Of a DNA stretch of 19,067 nt, positions 1 to 6,250 are shown piece after piece. Under the pieces are notes generated by a model. The model ran no database searches. It was not told the origin of the DNA and worked only from the letters and a program-made list of their open reading frames with translations. Both the position numbers and the translations under genes were made by a program. Every line of letters begins with the position of its first letter. The stretch's first letter is position 1. The stretch is from Tannerella sp. Lineage in GTDB: Bacteria > Bacteroidota > Bacteroidia > Bacteroidales > Tannerellaceae. The stretch covers positions 1-19,067 of the forward strand of contig JAISOP010000277.1 in NCBI GenBank assembly GCA_031275525.1, written 5' to 3'.

Positions 1-212
1 GGCAGGAAGAGGTCGGAAACCGTCTTCACGGCTTCAATGGTGCCGAAAACGTCTTCGCGGTTCAGCGTTTCGCCCTCGGTTGTAATGTCCACATAGACGA
101 TTTCGCCCAGTTCGCTTTGTGCATAATCGGTGATGCCGACGTAGGCGGTCTCGCCTTCAACCCGGATCCATTCGTGATCCCGGGTGTACTTTAAATTGGT
201 TGGAAAGTTCAT
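1..212 (-). CDS. gcvH: Glycine cleavage system H protein, N-terminal part (runs off the window)
   Basis: Lipoyl carrier of the glycine cleavage complex, which shuttles the aminomethyl group from the P protein to the T protein and is reoxidised by the L protein in the cytoplasm. The first 70 codons are present; the rest lies beyond the left edge. The translation begins MNFPTNLKYTRDHEWIRVEG, the usual H-protein start, and contains the lipoylation motif GTIEAVKTVSDLF with the acceptor lysine at residue 63. The family is about 125 residues long, so a little over half is visible. The ATG at 212-210 gives the expected N-terminus. The gene lies 37 bp downstream of rpoN on the same strand, but a good promoter match overlaps the rpoN stop, so it need not depend on rpoN transcription. 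Identity is secure from the motif. Confidence 0.95.
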   Translation of the reverse strand, partial: MNFPTNLKYTRDHEWIRVEGETAYVGITDYAQSELGEIVYVDITTEGETLNREDVFGTIEAVKTVSDLFL

Positions 213-244
213 GTTACGGTCTGTTATTTATATTGTTTACGGCG

Positions 245-276
245 CAAAGTTACAATTCTTTTCTAAGCCGGGCAAC
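245..276 (-). promoter_or_regulatory. Candidate gcvH promoter (Bacteroidetes type)
   Basis: Read on the minus strand, GTTG (276-273) is followed after 20 bases by TAACTTTG (252-245). The second element fits the Bacteroidetes -7 consensus TAnnTTTG exactly and the first is one base from TTTG. It overlaps the rpoN stop codon and leaves a leader of roughly 25 bases before the gcvH ATG. Inferred from consensus only. Confidence 0.55.
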
Positions 277-1707
277 CGGTATATTCATTTGTTCGCGGTA
301 CTTGGCCACGGTACGGCGTGCCACGAGGTATCCCTTTTCCTTCAGCAGTGTGGTGAGTTCCTCGTCCGTGATGGGTTTACGTTTGTCTTCGGCGTCGATG
401 GTTTCCATCATGATTTGCCTGACCTCGCGGGTGGAGATTTCTTCGCCACTCTCGTTCTGGGTCGATTCGGAGAAGAAGAATTTCAGGGGATAGATGCCGA
501 AATTCGTCTGCACGTATTTGCTGTTACTGACGCGCGAAATGGTCGAGATGTCGTAGCCGGAACGTTCGGCCACGTCTTTGAGGATCATCGGGCGGAGCTT
601 GGATTCGTCGCCCGAGAGGAAGAAATCCCGTTGCAAGAAGACGATGGTCTGCATGGTGCGTTGCAGCGTTTCGTAGCGTTGCCGCATGGCGTCGATGAAC
701 CATTGCGCGGCGTCCAGCTTCTGCTTGACAAACTGCACGGCATCCTTCATCCGGCCGCTGCGGTTGGCCTTGTTGCCCATGTAATCCTCAAACATGGCGG
801 TATATTCGGGGCTGATATGCAGGTCGGGCACACCGTTGCGGTTCATGCTCAGCGTCAGTTCGCCGTTGTGCTCCTCGACGATAAAGTCCGGGGTGACATG
901 GTCCAGCCGCGTATCGGTCCCGCTGTTCCAGCTGTTGCCCGGTTTGGGATTCAGGGAGGTAATCTCGTGAAAGACGCGCTTGAGACTCTCTTCGTCGAGG
1001 TTCATGACCTTCTGTATCTTTTCGTAATGTTTGCGAACAAAGGCGTCGAAATGATGCTTGAGGATTTCGATGGCATACTCCGTTTCGGGTGTCCGGCTCT
1101 TGTGTTCCAGTTGCAGCAGGAGGCACTCCTGCAGATTGCGGGCGGCCACGCCGGTCGGGTCAAAATCCTGTATGACCGACAGCACGGACCGGACGGCCGA
1201 TTCGCTCGCCTCTTCCCCAGCCCTGAAAATAAGGTCGTCCGTAATAGCCTCGATGTCACGTCGCAAGTAGCCGTCGTCATCAATGTTTCCGATGATGTAT
1301 TCGCCGATGCGCCGTTCCCGTTCCGACAGGTTCCGCAAGCCTAACTGCTCTTCGAGGTGTTCATGCAACGAGGGCCCTGCGGAAAAAGGAATTTCTTCTT
1401 TCCGTTCGGCCTGGCTGTTGATTTGGGCCAGTTTGTAATCGGGAATATCATCTTCGGTCAGGTAATCGCCCAGCGAGAGGTCGGCCTCGCCGGCGCCGGA
1501 GGGTTCCGCTTCTCCGACATCGAACGTGTTTTCATCCGCCTCATTCTCCCGGACGTCAAGACCTTCTTCCAGCGCCGGATTTTCCTCCAACTCCTGCTTG
1601 ACGCGCTCATCCATTTCCATGGCCGGAAGCTCCAGCAGACGAACATACTGAATTTGCTGCGGGGAGAGCCGCTGCTGTAATTTCTGTTGTAACCTTTGTC
1701 TAAACAT
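250..1707 (-). CDS. rpoN: RNA polymerase sigma-54 factor RpoN
   Basis: Alternative sigma factor that directs RNA polymerase to -24/-12 promoters and needs an ATP-driven enhancer-binding activator. The 485 residues have the family layout: a glutamine-rich region I at about residues 1-50 (QRLQQKLQQRLSPQQ near the start), an acidic linker at about 50-95 rich in Glu and Asp, the core-binding region, and the C-terminal DNA-binding part ending in the diagnostic RpoN box ARRTVAKYRE at 463-472. Length is normal. The ATG at 1707-1705 is preferred because region I begins directly with it and a -7 promoter element lies about 25 bases upstream. gcvH follows 37 bp downstream. No enhancer-binding activator is encoded in the window, so its regulon cannot be guessed. 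The long antisense open frame at 184-1344 is a shadow of this gene. Confidence 0.97.
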   Translation of the reverse strand: MFRQRLQQKLQQRLSPQQIQYVRLLELPAMEMDERVKQELEENPALEEGLDVRENEADENTFDVGEAEPSGAGEADLSLGDYLTEDDIPDYKLAQINSQAERKEEIPFSAGPSLHEHLEEQLGLRNLSERERRIGEYIIGNIDDDGYLRRDIEAITDDLIFRAGEEASESAVRSVLSVIQDFDPTGVAARNLQECLLLQLEHKSRTPETEYAIEILKHHFDAFVRKHYEKIQKVMNLDEESLKRVFHEITSLNPKPGNSWNSGTDTRLDHVTPDFIVEEHNGELTLSMNRNGVPDLHISPEYTAMFEDYMGNKANRSGRMKDAVQFVKQKLDAAQWFIDAMRQRYETLQRTMQTIVFLQRDFFLSGDESKLRPMILKDVAERSGYDISTISRVSNSKYVQTNFGIYPLKFFFSESTQNESGEEISTREVRQIMMETIDAEDKRKPITDEELTTLLKEKGYLVARRTVAKYREQMNIPVARLRKEL

Positions 1708-1731
1708 AGCATCTACTCAATGTAATCTGTG

Positions 1732-1768
1732 CAAACGTACGACTTTTTTTTCTTTCCATCCCCCCCCC
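1732..1768 (-). promoter_or_regulatory. Candidate rpoN promoter containing homopolymer tracts
   Basis: On the minus strand TACGTTTG (1739-1732) matches the Bacteroidetes -7 consensus TAnnTTTG exactly and lies about 25 bases before the rpoN ATG. Upstream are a run of eight A (1751-1744) in the spacer and a run of nine G (1768-1760) covering the place where the -33 TTTG element would sit. No TTTG is present there. The -7 match is seen directly; promoter activity is inferred. Confidence 0.45.
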
Positions 1769-1770
1769 TC

Positions 1771-1791
1771 TTGAGAATTGAGAATTGAGAA
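1771..1791. repeat. Heptanucleotide tandem repeat, three copies
   Basis: Three perfect copies of TTGAGAA in a row, directly upstream of the nine-base G/C homopolymer near the rpoN promoter. It is a simple-sequence tract with no visible coding role and differs in period from the octanucleotide repeats elsewhere in the window. Confidence 0.85.
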
Positions 1792-1957
1792 TGAATGGGT
1801 GGTTCCTCGATGTAAAAAGAACACGGGGAGATGAACATGCTCCATTCCTTTTGTTATTCGTATCATTGATAGCTTTTTGTAGTCCGGTTTTGTGTTTGTG
1901 CTCAACTTGAGGGACGGCGGTGGCGAGTTGTGCCGATCGTCGGTAACGGGCGGTGAG

Positions 1958-2370
1958 CAGCGTGCTCCACGGGAATGGAGCAGCGTGCTCCCCGGGAAGG
2001 GAAGGCCGTGCTCCCCGGGAAGGGAAGGCCGTGTTCCCCGGGAAGGGAAGGCCGTGTTCCCCGAGAAGGGAAGGCCGTGTTCCCCGGGAAGGGAAGGCCG
2101 TGTTCCCCGAGAAGGGAAGGCCGTGTTCCCCGGGAAGGGGACCCCGGGTTCCCCGGGAAGGGGACCCCGTGTTCCCCGGGAAGGGGACCCGGGGTCCTCC
2201 GGGAAGGGGACCCCGGGTCCTCCGGGAAGGGGACCCCGGGTCCTCCGGGAAGAGGACCCCGGGTACCCCGGGAAGGGGACCTCGGGTACTCCGGGAAGGA
2301 GGCCCCGAGCCCTCCGGGAAGGAGGCCCCGGGTCCTCCGGGAAGAGGACCCCCGGGTACCCCGGGAAATG
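1958..2370. repeat. GC-rich 23-bp tandem array, about 18 units, each with an internal inverted repeat
   Basis: Eighteen units in register start at 1958, 1981, 2004 and so on every 23 bp; the last has one extra C. Early units have a GGCCGTG spacer, later ones CCCCGGG, followed by a hairpin-like part: arm TTCCC, loop CGGGAA, arm GGGAA. In later units the arms become TCCTC with GAGGA (unit 2234-2256) or CCTCC with GGAGG (around 2303-2325), so several changes are paired. Neighbouring units are the most alike, and units 4-5 (2027-2072) are repeated exactly as units 6-7 (2073-2118), which points to local duplication. The array lies between the pyrD stop and the rpoN promoter, on no recognised gene. 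All six frames stay open only because the unit contains no stop codon. Confidence 0.9.
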
Positions 2371-2381
2371 CACGCACATGA

Positions 2382-2413
2382 ACGCGAATACAATCAGTCG
2401 CGGATATTCGCGT
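2382..2413. repeat. 9-bp inverted repeat beside the 23-bp array
   Basis: ACGCGAATA (2382-2390) pairs with TATTCGCGT (2405-2413) across a 14-base loop. A further TTCGCG-containing stretch follows at about 2416-2422. It sits just after the 23-bp array and before the octanucleotide repeats. No T-run follows on either strand, so it is not called a terminator. The rest of 2371-2574 shows no gene. Confidence 0.6.
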
Positions 2414-2478
2414 GCATTCGCGGACAGTTTTTTCTGTCTCGGCGGAGCGTAGCGAAGCGTTGGAGGTTTTGAGTGGTT

Positions 2479-2494
2479 CCTTGAATCTTTGAAT
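2479..2494. repeat. Two copies of the TTGAAT octanucleotide
   Basis: CCTTGAAT followed directly by CTTTGAAT. This short pair has the same 8-bp pattern as the longer arrays at 2544-2599 and 8311-8416, so it is probably a small member of the same repeat class. Short enough that chance cannot be excluded on its own. Confidence 0.5.
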
Positions 2495-2543
2495 CGGATG
2501 AAAGCTCCGGTCACTATGACCATACGGAAACTTCGATTTAAAT

Positions 2544-2599
2544 CCTTGAGTCATTGAACAATTGATTTTTTGATTCATTGAATCATTGAATCTTTGAGT
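2544..2599. repeat. Octanucleotide tandem repeat overlapping the 3' end of pyrD
   Basis: Seven degenerate octamers in register, all of the form NNTTGANN: CCTTGAGT, CATTGAAC, AATTGATT, TTTTGATT, CATTGAAT, CATTGAAT, CTTTGAGT. The last three lie inside the pyrD reading frame and encode its final residues (KDSMIQ) and stop codon. The other four are intergenic. The same octamer class reappears at 8311-8416. Confidence 0.75.
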
Positions 2600-3486
2600 T
2601 CGCTTGCCGAGGCAAAGCCATGCCGGTTGCAATAGTCGTTCAGGCCGTCGATGATCTTGAGGCAAACCGTCGGATCGACGAAGTTATAGGTTCCGACTTG
2701 CACGGCGGAAGCGCCGGCCAGCATAAATTCAACGGCGTCTTTCCAGCCGGTAATCCCACCCATCCCGATGACCGGTATCTTCACCGCGCGGGACACCTGC
2801 CAGACCATGCGCAGGGCGACCGGCTTCACGCAAGGCCCCGACAGTCCGCCGGTGACGGTCGATAGCACGGGACGGCGCCGCTCGGCATCAATGGCCATGC
2901 CCAGCAGCGTGTTGATCAGCGACACGGCGTCGGCGCCTTCGCCCTCGACGGCACGCGCGATCTCCGCCACCTCCGTCACATTGGGCGATAATTTCACAAT
3001 CAACGTTTTGGGATAAACCCTGCGTACCGCCCGCACCACCTCCGCCGCCCCCCGGCAGGTTACGCCGAACGCCATTCCGCCCTGCTTCACGTTCGGGCAG
3101 GAGATATTCAACTCAATCGCCGGAATATCTTCCAGCGCAGCCATTTTCTCCGCGCACGCCACGTAGGTCTCCACCGACGACCCGCTGACGTTGACCACAA
3201 TGTTTGTATCTATTTCCCTGATCCGCGGATAAATCTCCCGGATAAAATGATCCGCGCCACCGTTTTGCAGCCCCACGGCGTTCAACATGCCCGACGGCGT
3301 TTCGGCCATCCGCGGATACGGGTTTCCTTCGCGCGCCTCCAGGGTCGTCCCCTTCACCACCATCCCGCCCAAACGCGAAAGGTCCATCCAATCGGCGTAT
3401 TCAAGGCCATACCCGAACGTCCCCGAAGCCGTCATCACCGGATTTTTCAGCGTCAAGCCGGCCAACTGTATCTTTAATTCTGCCAT
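2575..3486 (-). CDS. pyrD: Dihydroorotate dehydrogenase, catalytic subunit (class 1B)
   Basis: FMN enzyme that oxidises dihydroorotate to orotate in pyrimidine synthesis and passes electrons to PyrK and on to NAD+. The 303-residue protein from the ATG at 3486 starts MAELKIQLAGLTLKNPVMTA, typical of class 1B enzymes, and has the FMN-site segment SGTFGYG (21-27), the active-site cysteine in NISCPN at residue 130 (cysteine marks class 1; class 2 uses serine), and the C-terminal phosphate-binding stretch with GMGGITG and QVGT. The upstream ATG at 3495 adds only three residues; a longer frame to 3642 overlaps pyrK and is rejected. It follows pyrK by 19 bp on the same strand, as expected for the PyrDB/PyrK pair. 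The last codons lie in an octanucleotide repeat, so the C-terminal tail is probably variable. Confidence 0.96.
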   Translation of the reverse strand: MAELKIQLAGLTLKNPVMTASGTFGYGLEYADWMDLSRLGGMVVKGTTLEAREGNPYPRMAETPSGMLNAVGLQNGGADHFIREIYPRIREIDTNIVVNVSGSSVETYVACAEKMAALEDIPAIELNISCPNVKQGGMAFGVTCRGAAEVVRAVRRVYPKTLIVKLSPNVTEVAEIARAVEGEGADAVSLINTLLGMAIDAERRRPVLSTVTGGLSGPCVKPVALRMVWQVSRAVKIPVIGMGGITGWKDAVEFMLAGASAVQVGTYNFVDPTVCLKIIDGLNDYCNRHGFASASELKDSMIQ

Positions 3487-3505
3487 ACATTCCATATTCA
3501 ATGAT

Positions 3506-4288
3506 TTACTCCCATTCCAGCCGGTCGGCAGGAAAGACGGGGCCTTCGGTACACACACAGGCATGGCCTGTTTTGGTCCGTTCCACACAACACAGGCAGG
3601 CGCCAAAGCCACAGGCCATCGTATTTTCGAGCGAAACCTCACACGGCACGCCGGCCTGCCGCGCCTGCCGCGCCACAGCCTTCATCATCGGCTTGGGGCC
3701 GCAGGCGTACAGGGAATCAAACCGCCCGTCCTGCCAAAGGGAATGATTCGTCACCAACCCTTTCTCCCCCAGCGACCCGTCTTCCGTGGCCACATGGACG
3801 ACACCCCGCTGCCGGAAGGCATCAAGTTGCAACAAATCCTCCCGTGTGCGGGCGCCCAGCAAAAACACCGGGGTAAACCCGATCCTCTTCAGCCGGTCAC
3901 CCAGGTAAAGCAACGGCGCAACCCCTGTTCCACCGCCCACCAGCAAGGGGGCGGAACGGAGGGCGGGCGGCGGAACGGAAAAACCGTTGCCCAGCGGCAG
4001 GAGCACATTCAGGGTTTCACCTGCGCCGGTTTCCGTCATCCTCCGGGTGCCCTCGCCCACCCGCCGGACCAGCAGCCACAGCTCGTTCAACGCCTTGTCC
4101 ACATAATGAATCGAAATCGGCCGGCGCAAAAACGTCTCCGGCGAACCGTCCACCCGTACTTCCGCAAACTGCCCCGGCGCCATCTCCGGCAACGCCCTGT
4201 CGGACGTCAGTTTGAGCAGGCCGTAATCGGGATGAAGGCGTACGTTCTCCTTCACCCTCAAATCCAACAGGTATTTCTTCCTCTTCAT
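3506..4288 (-). CDS. pyrK: Dihydroorotate dehydrogenase, electron transfer subunit
   Basis: FAD and [2Fe-2S] subunit that carries electrons from PyrD's FMN to NAD+. The 260 residues contain the flavin-binding motif RRPIS (55-59), the nucleotide-binding loop GGGTGVAPLL (118-127), and a C-terminal cluster motif with Cys226, Cys231, Cys234 and Cys246, matching the C-X4-C-X2-C-X(n)-C arrangement of PyrK. The start is placed at 4288 (MKRKKYLL) rather than at the longer frame start 4327, because a -7 promoter element occupies 4332-4325 and the longer form adds an untypical basic extension. Its stop is 19 bp before pyrD, so the two are very likely one operon in the order pyrK, pyrD. Class 1B enzyme pairs of this kind are usual in anaerobic Bacteroidales. 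Confidence 0.95.
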   Translation of the reverse strand: MKRKKYLLDLRVKENVRLHPDYGLLKLTSDRALPEMAPGQFAEVRVDGSPETFLRRPISIHYVDKALNELWLLVRRVGEGTRRMTETGAGETLNVLLPLGNGFSVPPPALRSAPLLVGGGTGVAPLLYLGDRLKRIGFTPVFLLGARTREDLLQLDAFRQRGVVHVATEDGSLGEKGLVTNHSLWQDGRFDSLYACGPKPMMKAVARQARQAGVPCEVSLENTMACGFGACLCCVERTKTGHACVCTEGPVFPADRLEWE

Positions 4289-4324
4289 TTCCGGTTTCTT
4301 CGTCAAAGTTTCTTTTCTTGTCCG

Positions 4325-4355
4325 CAAAAGTAAGGTATTCTACGCGGAAAATAAA
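4325..4355 (-). promoter_or_regulatory. Candidate pyrK-pyrD promoter
   Basis: On the minus strand TTTA (4355-4352) is followed after 19 bases by TACTTTTG (4332-4325), an exact match to TAnnTTTG. A transcript would begin near 4318 and leave a leader of about 30 bases to the ATG at 4288. This placement rules against the longer pyrK start at 4327. Confidence 0.6.
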
Positions 4356-4418
4356 GTGGAAAATTCATTCCCCCTCACCGGCCGTCCTTCCCCGGGGGTG
4401 GCCATCGTGTGCCGTCGG

Positions 4419-4450
4419 TTTGGCCCGTTCGGGAAAAGCCATTACCTTTA
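4419..4450 (+). promoter_or_regulatory. Candidate promoter of the phosphohexomutase-lyase operon
   Basis: TTTG (4419-4422) followed after 20 bases by TACCTTTA (4443-4450), one base away from the Bacteroidetes -7 consensus. Transcription would start about 18 bases before the ATG at 4475. It also argues against the longer open frame that begins at 4409. Confidence 0.6.
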
Positions 4451-4474
4451 CGCCGTTATTATCGTTTTCAGAAC

Positions 4475-6226
4475 ATGGAAGAATATGTGACACTGTTGGA
4501 AACAGTGAGAAAAAAAGCCCGTGTATGGTTGGGCAAGGAGTATGACCGGGAGACGCGCGAGCGGGTACGGTCGATGCTGGACCGGGAAGACCCGGCCGAG
4601 TTGATTGAGTCTTTTTACAAAGACCTGGAATTCGGGACGGGCGGTTTGCGCGGCATCATGGGCGTCGGAACCAACCGGATGAATAGCTATACGGTTGGCG
4701 CAGCCACTCAGGGACTGGCCAACTACCTGCGGAAGGAATTTGCCGGCTTGCCGGAAATCAAGGTGGTGATCGGGCACGACTGCCGGAACAACAGCCGCCT
4801 GTTTGCGGAGATTTCGGCGAATATCTTTTCGGCCAACGGAATCAAGGTTTACCTCTTCGACGACCTCCGTCCCACGCCGGAAGTCTCCTATGCCATCCGC
4901 AAACTGGGCTGCCAGAGCGGCATCATCCTCACGGCTTCCCATAACCCGAAAGAATACAACGGCTACAAGGCTTATTGGGACGACGGGGCACAGATGATCG
5001 CCCCACACGACAAGAATACCATCGCCGAAGTCAACCGGATCCGAAGCGCCGGCGACATCCGGTTCAAGGCGAAAAAGGAATGGATCGAAATCATCGGGAG
5101 CGAAATAGACGAACTGTATATCAGCGACCTGAAAACCATCTCGCTGTCGCCGGAGGCGATCCGCCGCCATCACGACCTGAAGATTGTTTACACGCCCATC
5201 CACGGTTCGGGTGTACGCCTGGTACCGGTGGCGCTGGAGGCGTTCGGCTTCACGAACCTCATTCACGTGCCGGAACAGGATGTCGTCAGCGGCGACTTCC
5301 CGACCGTCCTCTCACCCAACCCCGAAGAGCCGGCAGCCATGGCGCTGGCGGTCGAAAGGGCACGGGAAACGGATGCCGAACTGGTGCTGGCTTCCGACCC
5401 GGATGCCGACCGGGTGGGGATGGCCGTAAAGGATAATGCCGGCGAATGGACGCTCCTCAACGGCAACCAGACGGCGCTGCTGCTGGTGTATTACCTGATT
5501 ACACGCTGGAACGAAACCGGCAGGTTGCAAGGACGGGAATACATCGTCAAAACGATCGTGACCACCGAGACCGTACGCGCCATAGCCGAACAGCACGGGG
5601 TGGAAATCTACGACGTGTACACGGGTTTCAAATGGATTGCCGACATCATCCGCCGCCAGGAAGGGAAAAAGACCTTTATCGGCGGGGGCGAAGAGAGTTA
5701 CGGGTTCCTTTGCGAAGACTTCGTGCGCGACAAGGACGCCGTTTCTGCCTGCTGCATCCTCGCCGAAGCGGCTGCCTGGGCACGCGACAATGGCAAAACA
5801 TTGTACCGCCTGCTACAGGATATTTACCTGGCATACGGTTACTCGAAGGAGGTCAATATCTCCGTTGTAAAGCAGGGAAAGAGCGGCGCGGAAGAAATTG
5901 AGGCGATGATGAAAAACTATCGCGAACATCCGTTGACCGAAATTGCCGGTTCAAAAGTGACGTTGCTGCATGATTACGCCTCGCTGAAGGGATATGGCTT
6001 TACGGACGGCGAAACGTTTTCGCTGCACCTGCCGACCACCTCCAACGTGTTGCAGTATTACACCGAAGACGGTACGAAAATATCCATCCGCCCGTCGGGT
6101 ACCGAGCCGAAAATCAAATTTTACGTCGAGGTACACCGGGACGTGAAAACAGAGGAAGACCTCGCCGCCGCCGAAGCTGCCGCGCTCCGGCAAATCGAAC
6201 AAATCAAATGCTCGCTGGGCATCTAA
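4475..6226 (+). CDS. Phosphoglucomutase/phosphomannomutase family protein (phospho-sugar mutase)
   Basis: Alpha-D-phosphohexomutase that moves a phosphate between C1 and C6 of glucose or mannose, feeding glycogen, nucleotide-sugar and cell-wall precursor synthesis. All four hallmark sites are present in the 583 residues: the catalytic serine loop TASHNPKEYNG (Ser155), the metal loop DPDADR (308-313), the sugar-binding loop GGGEESYG (403-410), and the phosphate-binding loop RPSGTEPK (539-546). The length fits the long bacterial form with an N-terminal extension. The start at 4475 (MEEYVTLLETV) is preferred over 4409, which lies before the candidate promoter. The glucose/mannose preference cannot be read from sequence, so no symbol is given. 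The lyase gene follows 24 bp downstream, suggesting co-transcription. It is divergent from pyrK. Confidence 0.93.
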   Translation: MEEYVTLLETVRKKARVWLGKEYDRETRERVRSMLDREDPAELIESFYKDLEFGTGGLRGIMGVGTNRMNSYTVGAATQGLANYLRKEFAGLPEIKVVIGHDCRNNSRLFAEISANIFSANGIKVYLFDDLRPTPEVSYAIRKLGCQSGIILTASHNPKEYNGYKAYWDDGAQMIAPHDKNTIAEVNRIRSAGDIRFKAKKEWIEIIGSEIDELYISDLKTISLSPEAIRRHHDLKIVYTPIHGSGVRLVPVALEAFGFTNLIHVPEQDVVSGDFPTVLSPNPEEPAAMALAVERARETDAELVLASDPDADRVGMAVKDNAGEWTLLNGNQTALLLVYYLITRWNETGRLQGREYIVKTIVTTETVRAIAEQHGVEIYDVYTGFKWIADIIRRQEGKKTFIGGGEESYGFLCEDFVRDKDAVSACCILAEAAAWARDNGKTLYRLLQDIYLAYGYSKEVNISVVKQGKSGAEEIEAMMKNYREHPLTEIAGSKVTLLHDYASLKGYGFTDGETFSLHLPTTSNVLQYYTEDGTKISIRPSGTEPKIKFYVEVHRDVKTEEDLAAAEAAALRQIEQIKCSLGI

Positions 6227-6250
6227 CGCTTATCCATCCATAACCCAAAA

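Noticed and set aside
184..1344. 386-residue plus-strand open frame opposite rpoN
   Set aside because: Antisense shadow of a clearly recognised sigma-54 gene; the protein has no recognisable domain.
1958..2370. CRISPR array
   Set aside because: Units are directly contiguous with no unique spacers and 23 bp is the whole period. No cas gene is nearby. The same applies to 10471-10585.
1700..2665. Several long overlapping open frames on both strands encoding proline/glycine/arginine-rich repeats, up to 321 residues
   Set aside because: They exist because the 23-bp unit has no stop codon in any frame. All frames of one strand give the same repeated pattern, there is no credible start context, and the ends run into octamer repeats and promoter sequence.
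3495..3642. Upstream-extended starts for pyrD (355 residues)
   Set aside because: The extension overlaps the conserved cluster-binding end of pyrK in another frame and adds residues without family similarity.
3287..4333. 348-residue plus-strand open frame opposite pyrD/pyrK
   Set aside because: Antisense to two well-supported genes and rich in His/Pro/Gln as expected from reversed GC-rich codons.
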